A DNA stretch of 64,000 bases from NCBI RefSeq assembly GCF_030433715.1, contig NZ_JAROCC010000002.1, forward strand, positions 62,001 to 126,000. The letters run 5' to 3'. This document shows positions 8,785 through 17,267 of this stretch, in pieces (within the stretch, counting starts at the first letter, position 1; each line of letters opens with the position of its first letter). Under the pieces are notes generated by a model. That model was not told the DNA's origin. It saw only the letters and a program-made list of their open reading frames with translations, and did not search any database. Source of the DNA: Sporosarcina highlanderae (GTDB taxonomy: Bacteria; Bacillota; Bacilli; Bacillales_A; Planococcaceae). A program made the position numbers and the translations under genes.

Positions 8785-9009
8785 TATTAGCTTAATTAAG
8801 AAAACAACAAAAATGAAAGTCAGCACGAATATCGCGACAATCGACATGATCTTTACATACTTTATCGCTTCATCCGAAACCTCGGGCTGATCCTTATACA
8901 TCCAGCGCTTCCCCCACAACACCGCGTCTTCAGGATTAAATACCTGCCATATAAGAATCAGATATAGCGGTATGCTAATAATGAAACATACAATGAATTC
9001 AGCCACCAT
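8782..9009 (-). CDS. Small two-helix membrane protein (DUF6199-like)
   Basis: A 75-residue protein with hydrophobic segments at about 4-22 and 52-74 around a charged loop containing NPEDAVLWGKRWMYKD. The NP...W..RW pattern recalls small DUF6199-type proteins of Bacilli; function is unknown. GGGGGAG precedes the ATG. It begins 10 bases after bmrA ends, so it is probably co-transcribed with the multidrug exporter. Confidence 0.7.
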   Translation of the reverse strand: MVAEFIVCFIISIPLYLILIWQVFNPEDAVLWGKRWMYKDQPEVSDEAIKYVKIMSIVAIFVLTFIFVVFLIKLI

Positions 9010-9018
9010 GAACTCCCC

Positions 9019-10758
9019 CTATTTCAACCCCTGTCCTTCCGCAAATTCACGATACAGTGGATGGGAGTTGATTAATTCATCATGCGTGCCTATTCCCGTA
9101 ATCCGCCCCGCTTCAAGGAAGATAAGTTGGTCCGCGTCAATTACAGTCGACAATCGATGAGCGATAATCAAAGTCGTTCGCCCCTCCATCAACCGTTGTA
9201 GCGCCTCCTGTACATGAGTTTCAGAACCGCTATCCAAATTCGAAGTCGCCTCGTCAAGCAGTAAAATCTCCGGGTCATGCAAAAGAGCTCTGGCAATTGC
9301 AATTCGTTGGCGTTGGCCGCCCGAAAGCTTCATGCCTCTTTCTCCGACAAGCGTTTCAAACCCGTCCTCCATCGCTACAATGAAGTCTAGCGCATTCGCC
9401 GCCTCCGAAGCCTTTCGCACCTCATCCATAGTAGGGCGTTTCTCTAAACCGTATGCGATATTATCTAAAATCGTCCCACTCAACAACGGACTTTCCTGCG
9501 ATACATAACCGATTCGTTCACGCCATTCGGACAAAGCGATTTCTGAAATCGGCGTATCACCGATTGAAATCGTACCATCCGTCGGTAAATAAAACCGCTC
9601 AATAAGTGAGAAAATCGTCGTTTTCCCACCACCGCTTGGTCCGACAAACGCAGTCACTGTTCCGGGTTCTGCCTTGAATGAAACCTCACGAAGAACATCC
9701 TTACCGCTTTCATACGAAAAATCGACTGACTCGAATTGAATACCGCTAGTTGGCACTACACGAAGCCCCTTGGCATTCTCTCCATCCATCCCTAAAATCT
9801 GTTGAATACGCTCGGTTGCACCGACTGCCTTCTGGAAAATCGTAAACACCTGTGCCATACGCGCAAACGGAATGATAATCTGGAACATTAGAAAAATGAT
9901 TGCTACAAGCGTTCCGGCGGATAGCGTCTCATTGGCCACCTGCGCACCACCGTATCCCAAGATCACCACTAAGATACTCATCATTATAAGAGTCATGACA
10001 GGCGAGATGATAGCCTGTATTTTAGCCTCTTTCAAGCCGAATGAAAACAGCGAGCTTATCGCCATTCTACCCTTCTCTCCTTCAGCCGGCTCCGCACGAT
10101 ACGCCTTCACCAACCGGATATCGCCAAGCACCCGCCCAAGATGCCCCGAGAATTTCGCCATCTCCCCTTGTGTTGCCTTCGCTATTTTGTGCATAATTCT
10201 ACCAAGTGGTAAGATAATCGCCATACTAACAGGAATGCTGATTAACATAATGAGCGTCATCTTCCAGTCAAGATACAATAGGATTGCAACAGCTCCGATT
10301 ACGGAAATGATTCCTGTAATGAACGATACAAGATGATCCGACACCAACTGCTTTAGAATCGTCGTATCCTGCGTAATCCTGCTCATAGTCTCCCCAGTTT
10401 CATTCTCATCGTAATACGGTACGGGAAGTCGTAGCACCTTATCCCATAACTTAGTCCTCAAATCCGCCACAATCGTCTCACCGATGTAAGCAAGTAAATA
10501 ATACGAAACCCCACCCAATACAGCCTGCAAAACAAAAACCGTAAACAAGAACACAGCAGTCTGCCAGTTAAAAGCAGCCGCCGTCAACGAATCCACAAGC
10601 TGCCGTGTCACTAACGGTATTGCCAAACTCGCCGCCGTAGAAAATAAAGCAAGAACAAGCGCAATCACCGTAATCCCCTTCGGCCATTTCAGTTGCCGCA
10701 ATAAAACAACGAATTCCTTCATCGACCCTTTCGTCTTCAACTCTTTTTCCATCATCAT
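9019..10758 (-). CDS. bmrA: Multidrug ABC exporter BmrA-like (fused membrane and ATPase domains)
   Basis: A half-transporter of 579 aa that would act as a homodimer exporting hydrophobic drugs. An N-terminal six-helix membrane domain (about 25-320) is followed by an ATPase domain with Walker A GPSGGGKTT, Q-loop YVSQESPLLSG, signature LSGGQRQR, Walker B ILLLDEAT and the H-loop in IIAHRLST. It resembles B. subtilis BmrA (YvcC) closely along its length. Three consecutive ATG codons (10758, 10755, 10752) follow AGAGGA; the third has the best spacing. The upstream region contains the 20-bp-phased CATAA array. Confidence 0.92.
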   Translation of the reverse strand: MMMEKELKTKGSMKEFVVLLRQLKWPKGITVIALVLALFSTAASLAIPLVTRQLVDSLTAAAFNWQTAVFLFTVFVLQAVLGGVSYYLLAYIGETIVADLRTKLWDKVLRLPVPYYDENETGETMSRITQDTTILKQLVSDHLVSFITGIISVIGAVAILLYLDWKMTLIMLISIPVSMAIILPLGRIMHKIAKATQGEMAKFSGHLGRVLGDIRLVKAYRAEPAEGEKGRMAISSLFSFGLKEAKIQAIISPVMTLIMMSILVVILGYGGAQVANETLSAGTLVAIIFLMFQIIIPFARMAQVFTIFQKAVGATERIQQILGMDGENAKGLRVVPTSGIQFESVDFSYESGKDVLREVSFKAEPGTVTAFVGPSGGGKTTIFSLIERFYLPTDGTISIGDTPISEIALSEWRERIGYVSQESPLLSGTILDNIAYGLEKRPTMDEVRKASEAANALDFIVAMEDGFETLVGERGMKLSGGQRQRIAIARALLHDPEILLLDEATSNLDSGSETHVQEALQRLMEGRTTLIIAHRLSTVIDADQLIFLEAGRITGIGTHDELINSHPLYREFAEGQGLK

Positions 10759-10777
10759 TCCTCTTTTCTCCCCAAAT

Positions 10778-10907
10778 ACGCATAAATCTGCCTAATCACT
10801 CATAAAAACCCAAAAAAGCTCATAACCTCCGATAGATACGCATAAACAAGAATAGGCACGCATAAAAGGGGATAAAAGCTCATAAATGCATCCACATGCG
10901 TATAGCC
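10778..10907. repeat. Phased short-motif array A (C[G/T]CATAA every 20 bp)
   Basis: The motif CGCATAAA or CTCATAA occurs at 10779, 10799, 10819, 10839, 10859 and 10879, and in degraded form (CGTATAG) at 10899: seven steps of exactly 20 bp. The 12-bp spacers are unrelated to each other. The array fills the gap between two minus-strand genes (bmrA and the 10914 gene). Same motif as the arrays at 29516 and 56942. Confidence 0.85.
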
Positions 10908-10913
10908 CGCTTC

Positions 10914-11471
10914 TCATTCACCATCATACCAATCGTAAGCCTCATAAAAATGCTTATACATATCGAAACTCATCTTAATATCTTCCTGAATGTTCTTCAA
11001 ATGCTTGATCAACAGAAATCTCGAATAGAACGGTTGGTCTTTCAACCATAATATATCTTCCTCTGCCTTAAGAATCTTCCTCACACTTGCTTCAAGATAC
11101 TTTCTTGATTCCGACGAATGCTTTTCCTGAAAAGCTATATCTAAAAGCCTATCACGCAACATTCGAACGTCAACCAACATCCAATTCAAATCTCCCTTGC
11201 CCACTTTCACTCTAGCAGACGTCATAAAATCCATCCCGTACAAATCCAATATCAAGTCAGTATCATAGTTCACCCGATTCCACTCTTTAACTGTATTCCC
11301 GTCATGCACCTGCTTGAATTCATGCAGTTTTTTCTTATAATCTTGCAAATAAGGAAGATCCGCATCGAATCCAACGGACTGATAGGCACTTAAAGGCGAA
11401 TGCGGAAAGAGAACCGTCATCAAAAATATGAACAGAGCAATACTTGACATTATCAAGAATTTCTTCTTCAA
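10914..11471 (-). CDS. Membrane-anchored or secreted protein of unknown function
   Basis: About 185 aa. A start at TTG 11471 gives a basic N-terminus (LKKKF) and one hydrophobic signal/anchor (about 6-24) ending near SPLSA. The rest is soluble, charged and rich in predicted helices. No recognised domain. The TTGA overlap with the end of the upstream kinase gene and the GGGGG ribosome site support this start over the ORF's earlier codon at 11504. Last gene of the 12650-10914 operon. Confidence 0.7.
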   Translation of the reverse strand: MKKKFLIMSSIALFIFLMTVLFPHSPLSAYQSVGFDADLPYLQDYKKKLHEFKQVHDGNTVKEWNRVNYDTDLILDLYGMDFMTSARVKVGKGDLNWMLVDVRMLRDRLLDIAFQEKHSSESRKYLEASVRKILKAEEDILWLKDQPFYSRFLLIKHLKNIQEDIKMSFDMYKHFYEAYDWYDGE

Positions 11472-11989
11472 TTCGATTCCCCCATATCCAACATCCTCAA
11501 CCAATTCTCCACTTCACGCGGCGACTTCAATACAATTACTTCCGCCCCGCTGCGCCATAGCATTTCAAAAACACCCGGCCGCTTCTTTTTCGGATACGTC
11601 CATATGAACTTTACAAACTCCCAATCTACCTTCTCCTCGCAACCCTCCGCCATATCAGGCCTTGTCTTCCCCCGATACATCCACCGTCGCTTTAAAATCC
11701 GCGACAAACATAACCAATTCGGGAAATCGAGGAAGATAATTAAATCAGCATATTGAGCCCGCATCTCAATCGTGGAGTTGAAATTACCATCGATGATCCA
11801 TGCGGGCTTCTCCAATTCAGTTTGCAGTTTCTCCCTAAATTCTTGTTTCGGTGTTGGCACCCATCCTTCATTCCAAAATAGTGCATCTAAATGAAGGACG
11901 GGCAAATGCAATCGATCCGCAAGCTCAATCGACAACGTCGATTTCCCCGCACCGCTGCAGCCAATGACCAAAATCCGATTATATTTCAT
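11468..11989 (-). CDS. P-loop NTPase/kinase, 'DNA topology modulation protein' (FlaR-like) family
   Basis: A 173-residue small kinase-like protein starting MKYNRILVIG. It has Walker A GCSGAGKST, an aspartate in HLDALFWNEGW, DLIIFLDFP as Walker B-like strand and an arginine-rich lid (RILKRRWMYRGKTRPDM). The family is often annotated 'topology modulation' or AAA/adenylate-kinase-like; the substrate is unknown. The ATG at 11989 has GGGGAT upstream and overlaps the end of the glycosylase gene, so the genes are coupled. Confidence 0.82.
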   Translation of the reverse strand: MKYNRILVIGCSGAGKSTLSIELADRLHLPVLHLDALFWNEGWVPTPKQEFREKLQTELEKPAWIIDGNFNSTIEMRAQYADLIIFLDFPNWLCLSRILKRRWMYRGKTRPDMAEGCEEKVDWEFVKFIWTYPKKKRPGVFEMLWRSGAEVIVLKSPREVENWLRMLDMGESN

Positions 11990-12650
11990 TATCCCCATCC
12001 CCAATTCTCTTCAGCATCTCGCCAATCGCCAACCAATCCGCCTCCAAATCCGGCCTGTGTGATGGACGATAGAAAACGGCTGCCGGATGAAATGTCGGAA
12101 CGATTCGATATACTTTATTTGTCCACTCGAACTTGGTGCTATCGAGATCCGGAAGAAATTGAACCGGCCTTTCCAACAATTGCCCATGTAGCTCTGTCAC
12201 TTTCGCGTCTTTGCCTAAGAGCCTTTGCAATCCGACATTCCCAAGCGCCACGATCAGCTTCGGCTCGATATTTGCAATCTCATAATCGAGCACCGGTGCA
12301 TGCGCCAAAATCTCTTTCGCAGTCGGCGGCCTATTGTATTTCCGCTTCGTCATCGTGCCGTCTCGCTCACGTTTTTCGCCCCATTTGTATGGCCGGCTAC
12401 GAACAGTACTCGTTATATAGACATCCTCACGCGTCAATCCAATTGAATCGAGCGACTTCATCAATTCCTTGCCTGCCCTACCGATGAAAGGGATTCCGTC
12501 CACTGCCTCGAATTCCCCAGGCGCTTCACCAATCAGCAAAAGCTCAGGCTTCTGGGGGCCTTCTCCATAGACAAAGCCCTCCACCGGAAATCCTTTTAGC
12601 CGTTCACGTCCAAGTTCTGCAATCGATTCAGGTATTCGAAACATCGGCAC
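11979..12650 (-). CDS. Uracil-DNA glycosylase family protein without cysteines
   Basis: A 223-residue member of the UDG superfamily resembling family 4. It has the GEAPGEFEAVDG catalytic loop (residues 41-52), PFIGRAGKEL, the strand VALGNVGLQRLLG and the late motif VPTFHPAAVFY. Classic family-4 enzymes carry four cysteines binding a [4Fe-4S] cluster. Here there is no cysteine in the whole protein, and the usual CN...CRPP segment reads TSTVRSRPY. Cluster-free relatives exist in Bacilli, so repair of uracil or deaminated bases is still likely but unproven. First gene of a three-gene operon. Confidence 0.85.
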   Translation of the reverse strand: MPMFRIPESIAELGRERLKGFPVEGFVYGEGPQKPELLLIGEAPGEFEAVDGIPFIGRAGKELMKSLDSIGLTREDVYITSTVRSRPYKWGEKRERDGTMTKRKYNRPPTAKEILAHAPVLDYEIANIEPKLIVALGNVGLQRLLGKDAKVTELHGQLLERPVQFLPDLDSTKFEWTNKVYRIVPTFHPAAVFYRPSHRPDLEADWLAIGEMLKRIGDGDNEI

Positions 12651-12778
12651 ACTCCCTTTCAGCCTTGCAACAGCCTAATTGTTTCAATTAATATTGCTTT
12701 TCTCAAAGCCTTGTTTGTTCTACTTGGTTCCTTAGTATATCCGATCATATCGAAACGGATCGATAATTGCGAATTTCA

Positions 12779-13123
12779 TTATTCACCAATGATATATTGT
12801 TCCAACGAACGTTCAACACTTGTCGCAAAACTGTTTCCGGCTCCCCAATCAAATCTGAAGAAAACACCTTCCGAACTACCTGCCGCCACGACATGGACGC
12901 GCGTGCTTCCATCAAAATTATCAATCGTCGCCGTGACCGACGCCCGGTTGTTTGAGCGCATATAGTATTTCTCCATAATTAATACGTGCACTTCCGCAGA
13001 TCCAGTCGTCCTCACATAATGATCGACCAATGTCCCGCTAATACTTCCTCGAAGAATTTCAGATTCAATCGTGTTTGCCGCTTCTGCCGGAGAGATTTTC
13101 ACTGTAAACTCCTTGACTGACAT
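12779..13123 (-). CDS. DUF6054-like small protein
   Basis: A 114-residue soluble protein of unknown function. The start at ATG 13123 (MSVKEFTVKISPAEA) follows GAGGGGGATGATGAA; an in-frame ATG at 13189 lacks a clear site. It shows an alternating strand pattern (SGTLVDHYVR, AEVHVLIMEKYYMR, VHVVAAGSSEGVFFRFDWGAG) like DUF6054 proteins of Bacilli. Single gene between niaP and the glycosylase operon. Confidence 0.7.
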   Translation of the reverse strand: MSVKEFTVKISPAEAANTIESEILRGSISGTLVDHYVRTTGSAEVHVLIMEKYYMRSNNRASVTATIDNFDGSTRVHVVAAGSSEGVFFRFDWGAGNSFATSVERSLEQYIIGE

Positions 13124-13186
13124 TTCATCATCCCCCTCTTTAGTTCTAATACGATTGGGGGCAAATGGAAGTTTCAATTTATTGGA

Positions 13187-13225
13187 CAAAAAAAGACCGA
13201 CGCCTTTATGAGAGACGTCGGTCCA
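13187..13225 (-). terminator. Terminator of niaP
   Basis: GACCGACG pairs with CGTCGGTC around an AT-rich loop; on the minus strand it is followed by seven T. Confidence 0.85.
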
Positions 13226-13228
13226 AAA

Positions 13229-14434
13229 TCATTCCAGTTCCAATTGTTTTGTTTCTGTTCCTAAAAAGATTACTGCAAGGACACCAATGATAATTGCACA
13301 ACAGAATATGCCGAAAATAAGCCCGAAACCGTAGCCTGCTGTCAAAAGTGAACCAACCAACAACGGACCGAAAATGCCGCCAATCCGGCCGACTGCCGCT
13401 GCTGTACCGGAGCCGGTTGCCCGTACCGCTGTCGGATATTGTTCCGGCGAATAGGCGTAGAGTGCTCCCCATGCTCCTAAGTTGAAAAATGAAAGGAATG
13501 CTCCTGAAACAAGAAGCATCGTGAGCCCCTCCGCATTACCGAATAGAAGGGCACTGATGGCTGTTCCGATTAAATAGGTCGATAAGACAAATTTACGGCC
13601 TGCCCTCTCGATGAGCCATGCCGCGGTGAAATAGCCTGGCAACTGCGCCAATGTCATGATAAGGACGTATTTGAAGCTGTGAATCATGTCGAACCCTTTC
13701 ATGACCATGACGCTTGGGAGCCAAAGGAACATACCATAATAGGAGAATACGACCGTAAACCAGACAATCCAAAGCATTGTCGTCCTGCGTGCATATTCTT
13801 TCGACCAGATGAGTTTCATTTTCATACCAAGTGATTGCTTTGGTTTCCCCTCCTGTTTAAATTTTGGGGAGTCAGGCAAGTTCCGTCGCAAGTAGATTGC
13901 ATAAAACGCTGGAAGTGCTGTTAGGATAAGCGCTATCCGCCAGCCATACTCTGGAATGATGAAATATGCTATTAATGCAGCCACAAGCCAGCCCGCCGCC
14001 CAGAAGCTTTCCAATAATACAACAACCCGTCCACGCTCTTTCGCGGAGACGCTTTCTGAAACAAGCGTGGATGCAACGGGCAGTTCCCCTCCGAGTCCTG
14101 CCCCGACGAAGAAACGTAAAATGAGGAATACCGTCAACGTCGTCGTCAGTGCCGACAATCCGCTTGCTAATGAAAAGAGTACAAGTGTCATCATAAAAAC
14201 GTTTTTCCTACCAATACGATCTGCCAACAGCCCGAAGCCAAATGCTCCAATAGCCATACCGATTGAATTCATGCTGCCGATCCAACCCATCTCAGCTGGT
14301 GATAGAGACCACTCGACTGCAACGGCCGCGATGACGAATGAAAGAATTCCGACGTCCATTGCATCGAACATCCAGCCCGTGCCTGAGATAACTAATAATT
14401 TATTGCGGGAAATTCCTTTTTTGTTAGTTTTCAT
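13229..14434 (-). CDS. niaP: Nicotinate/niacin MFS transporter NiaP
   Basis: A 401-residue, 12-helix major facilitator. It follows B. subtilis NiaP (YceI) closely: FISGTGWMFDAMDVGILSF-like start, SMNSIGMA, loop 2-3 LADRIGRKNVFM, GAGLGGELPVASTLVSESV, SYYGMFLWLPSVMV, and the C-terminal AYSPEQYPTAVRATGSG. It imports nicotinate for NAD salvage across the cytoplasmic membrane. A SigA promoter with an overlapping palindrome lies upstream. Single gene with its own terminator. Confidence 0.93.
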   Translation of the reverse strand: MKTNKKGISRNKLLVISGTGWMFDAMDVGILSFVIAAVAVEWSLSPAEMGWIGSMNSIGMAIGAFGFGLLADRIGRKNVFMMTLVLFSLASGLSALTTTLTVFLILRFFVGAGLGGELPVASTLVSESVSAKERGRVVVLLESFWAAGWLVAALIAYFIIPEYGWRIALILTALPAFYAIYLRRNLPDSPKFKQEGKPKQSLGMKMKLIWSKEYARRTTMLWIVWFTVVFSYYGMFLWLPSVMVMKGFDMIHSFKYVLIMTLAQLPGYFTAAWLIERAGRKFVLSTYLIGTAISALLFGNAEGLTMLLVSGAFLSFFNLGAWGALYAYSPEQYPTAVRATGSGTAAAVGRIGGIFGPLLVGSLLTAGYGFGLIFGIFCCAIIIGVLAVIFLGTETKQLELE

Positions 14435-14467
14435 AAGTTGTCTGCCTCTCGTCTTAGATTAATGTAC

Positions 14468-14512
14468 TGTCTTGACACTTGTCATTATACGTTTAGATAG
14501 ATATTGTTACAA
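14468..14512 (-). promoter_or_regulatory. niaP promoter with overlapping palindromic operator (putative NiaR box)
   Basis: On the minus strand TTGTAA (14507-14512) and TATAAT (14484-14489) are 17 bp apart. Directly downstream, where transcription starts, lie overlapping palindromes: TGACACTTGTCA (14473-14484) and TGTCTTGACA (14468-14477). The position suits a repressor. NiaR, the NAD-responsive repressor of niaP in Firmicutes, is the natural candidate by context; the exact NiaR consensus was not checked. Confidence 0.65.
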
Positions 14513-14537
14513 GAGTTAATTTTTAGTATAGGTACCA

Positions 14538-14576
14538 ATAAAAAAAGGCCTGCTCACTTAGTGTGAGCAAACCCTT
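14538..14576 (-). terminator. Terminator of the yclNOPQ operon
   Basis: On the minus strand GGGTTTGCTCAC and GTGAGCAGGCC form the stem, followed by TTTTTTT. Confidence 0.85.
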
Positions 14577-14584
14577 GAAATTAA

Positions 14585-15541
14585 TTATAATGATGCTTCA
14601 ATTTCTTCAATCATTTCTTTCATAGAGAGCAATCCGCCACCTGATAAGTACCAGTACTCCCCGTTCAAGTAAACGATTTTCCCATTTTTATATGCGTTGG
14701 TTTTCTTAACAAGTTCATTTTCCACAGATTTTTTTGCGCTTGCACCGTTACCGATTGCTGCATCACGGTCGATGACGAATAGGACATCAGGATTTTTCTC
14801 GAAAATGTACTCAAATGAAATGTTCTGTCCATGGGTAGATACTTCAATTTTTTCATCAGCTGCTTTATAACCCAATACATCGTGGATGAGACCGAAACGA
14901 GAGTTTGGCCCATAGGCACTCACTTTTCCTTCGCTTGCTAAAACGATAAGAGCGGTTTCGTCACTCACTTTTGTTTTTTCTTTTATTGCTGCGATTTTAG
15001 CGTCTATGTCATCAAGTTCTTTTTGAACCTCTTCTTCTTTCCCAAAAATTTCACCGATCAATTCAGCATTATGCTTAAATGAATCCATATAATGAGCATA
15101 GTCGATACCAACGTAAATAGTTGGAGCGATTTCCGCGAATTGATCATAAAGTTCAGCTTGTCGTGTTGAAATGATGATAAGATCCGGTTTCATAGCATGA
15201 ATCGCTTCAAAGTCAGGTTCTTTCAAACTTCCGACGTTAGTGTATTTATCGTCATCATATTTCGAGAGATATGTGGGCACATTTGCTCTTGGCAAAGCTG
15301 CAACTTCAACGCCTAAATCATCCAACGTATCAAGTGTTCCAAAATCGAATACAACAACTTTTTCAGGGTTTTTCTTAACTTCTACAGGTTTGTCACTAAG
15401 TTCATGTTCAACAGAAATGGTTTCGCTAACGTCGTTCGCTTCAGAACCTGATGTTTTATCTTCATCTTTATTTTTAGTGCCGCATGCTGCGAGTACAATC
15501 ATGAGAGAAGCAAGCAAGAGCATCATTGTTAACTTTTTCAT
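14585..15541 (-). CDS. yclQ: Petrobactin-type siderophore-binding lipoprotein
   Basis: A 318-residue ABC substrate-binding lipoprotein. The signal peptide has lipobox LAAC (Cys20), then a class III periplasmic-binding fold with VVVFDFGTLDTLDDLGV, YTNVGSLKEPDFEAI, IISTRQAELY and the C-terminal YLNGEYWYLSGGGL. It matches B. subtilis YclQ, the petrobactin receptor, in sequence and operon position. It would capture ferric siderophore outside the membrane and deliver it to YclN/YclO. Last gene of the Fur-controlled operon, 17 bases after yclP. Confidence 0.92.
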   Translation of the reverse strand: MKKLTMMLLLASLMIVLAACGTKNKDEDKTSGSEANDVSETISVEHELSDKPVEVKKNPEKVVVFDFGTLDTLDDLGVEVAALPRANVPTYLSKYDDDKYTNVGSLKEPDFEAIHAMKPDLIIISTRQAELYDQFAEIAPTIYVGIDYAHYMDSFKHNAELIGEIFGKEEEVQKELDDIDAKIAAIKEKTKVSDETALIVLASEGKVSAYGPNSRFGLIHDVLGYKAADEKIEVSTHGQNISFEYIFEKNPDVLFVIDRDAAIGNGASAKKSVENELVKKTNAYKNGKIVYLNGEYWYLSGGGLLSMKEMIEEIEASL

Positions 15542-15558
15542 TTACTACCATCCTTTGT

Positions 15559-16320
15559 TTATGAATTGAAATAGACGCAGATATTACAGTTATTCATCTT
15601 TTTAATCGGTATATCCATATCGTAAATTTCCTTCAATGCATCCGAATTGATGATTTCTTCTGTCGGGCCATCGCGGACGACCCTGCCATTTTTTAAGGCG
15701 ACAATCCGATCAGAATAGACGGATGCAAAGTTAATGTCGTGAAGTACGATAACAACAGTCTTTCCAAGTTCGTCAACTAATCTACGCAGAATTTTCATGA
15801 TTTGAACGGAATGTTTCATATCCAAGTTGTTGAGCGGTTCGTCAAGCAGAACATAATCCGTGTCCTGTGCAATCGTCATTGCGATAAAAGCGCGCTGGCG
15901 TTGACCTCCTGATAATTCATCCATATAATCATTCTGCATTTCCATCAGGCCCATATAATCCATTGCCTGCTCGATAATCCGGATATCCTCCGCATTAAGC
16001 TTGCCTCTTGAATAAGGAAAGCGGCCAAATGACACCAACTCACGAATCGTCAATCGTACATTCATGAAGTTCGATTGTTTCAGAATCGAAACGCGCTTCG
16101 AGAACTCATTTGATTTCATTTTTTGAACATGATCATTATCCACAAGCACTTCGCCGGTATCTGCGTCAATAAGACGACTGACCATTGAAAGAAGTGTCGA
16201 CTTCCCAGCTCCGTTCGGACCGATGAAAGATGTAATTTTACCTCGATGGATATTAACATTCACCTTTTCAACGACTGCCTTTTTCCCATAGAACTTAGAC
16301 AACTCTCGAACTTGGATCAT
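15559..16320 (-). CDS. yclP: Siderophore ABC transporter ATP-binding protein
   Basis: A 253-residue ATPase of the FepC/FhuC type. It has Walker A GPNGAGKST, Q-loop ILKQSNFM, signature LSGGQRQRAFIAM, Walker B YVLLDEPLNNLD and the H-loop VLHDINFA. The start is ATG 16320 (MIQVRELSKFYG), overlapping the yclO stop by four bases with AAAGGAG upstream; the longer ORF to 16428 has no site. It energises ferric-siderophore uptake with YclN and YclO. Confidence 0.94.
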   Translation of the reverse strand: MIQVRELSKFYGKKAVVEKVNVNIHRGKITSFIGPNGAGKSTLLSMVSRLIDADTGEVLVDNDHVQKMKSNEFSKRVSILKQSNFMNVRLTIRELVSFGRFPYSRGKLNAEDIRIIEQAMDYMGLMEMQNDYMDELSGGQRQRAFIAMTIAQDTDYVLLDEPLNNLDMKHSVQIMKILRRLVDELGKTVVIVLHDINFASVYSDRIVALKNGRVVRDGPTEEIINSDALKEIYDMDIPIKKMNNCNICVYFNS

Positions 16321-17267
16321 GAGGATCGACTCTCCTTTAATAGTAAATAGATGAAATACACACCGCCGATGAAATTGATAATGACACTCAACGTAGTCGA
16401 GAAGGTGAATATCCGCTCCACGACCCATTGACCACCGACAAGTGCAATAATACTCATTACCGAGGCACCCGCGATAAGGATCTTGTGTTTATATGATTTA
16501 AAAAACTGATAGGATAAGTTTGCAACAATCAATCCGAAAAATGTAATCGGACCAACAAGAGCAGTCGATACAGATATCAATACCGCAGAAATGACAAGCA
16601 TTAGCTTGACTACCTGGTCGTAAGAAACACCAAGGTTTATTGCCGTATCCCTACCAAGGGATAGTACATCAAGGTCATTGAATGATTTCCATCCGACCAA
16701 AAACGTCAGGATGACAATCCCGAGTGCCCACCATACCAGTTCACCACTCACATTATTGAAGCTCGCGAACATTTTGTCCTGCACTTTCAGAAATTCATTT
16801 GGATCAATCAGCACTTGTAGGAAAGTCGAGATGCTTTCAAAGAACGTACCAACGATAATCCCGACAAGTAATAGGAAGTAAATCGGCTGGCCACCCCTCT
16901 TGAAGAGCAAACGGTATAAAATGAGCGCAAAAACGATCATTGTCGAAACCGATAAGATGAAGTTCACATGTCTGTTAACGATTGTAATATGGCTGGAGCC
17001 AAGGAAAAAAATGACGACCGTCTGTAGCAATAAATACAAAGAATCCAACCCCATTATACTTGGGGTTAAGATGCGATTATGCGTAATCGTCTGGAAGATG
17101 ACTGTCGAATATGCAATTGCAACTCCAGTCAACACCATCGCTAACACTTTAATAGCACGGCGGGGTAGCGCATAATCAAAACTACCATTTAAATCATGAA
17201 ACAAATACAACGAGCAAAAAACAACTGCTAGAGCCGATAGAATGATCATTTTAGTCGAATCACGCAT
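16317..17267 (-). CDS. yclO: Siderophore ABC transporter permease
   Basis: A 316-residue FecCD/BtuC-type permease with eight to ten membrane helices; GPITFFGLIVANLSYQF is the conserved cytoplasmic loop that contacts the ATPase. ATG 17267 follows AGGAGGAAAGCAT and overlaps the end of yclN by eight bases; the ORF extension to 17312 is unlikely. Partner of YclN in a heterodimeric channel. Confidence 0.93.
   Translation of the reverse strand: MRDSTKMIILSALAVVFCSLYLFHDLNGSFDYALPRRAIKVLAMVLTGVAIAYSTVIFQTITHNRILTPSIMGLDSLYLLLQTVVIFFLGSSHITIVNRHVNFILSVSTMIVFALILYRLLFKRGGQPIYFLLLVGIIVGTFFESISTFLQVLIDPNEFLKVQDKMFASFNNVSGELVWWALGIVILTFLVGWKSFNDLDVLSLGRDTAINLGVSYDQVVKLMLVISAVLISVSTALVGPITFFGLIVANLSYQFFKSYKHKILIAGASVMSIIALVGGQWVVERIFTFSTTLSVIINFIGGVYFIYLLLKESRSS

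Noticed and set aside
11891..12487. 198-residue plus-strand ORF opposite the glycosylase gene
   Set aside because: It is antisense to two clear genes, low in sequence complexity, and without a ribosome site.
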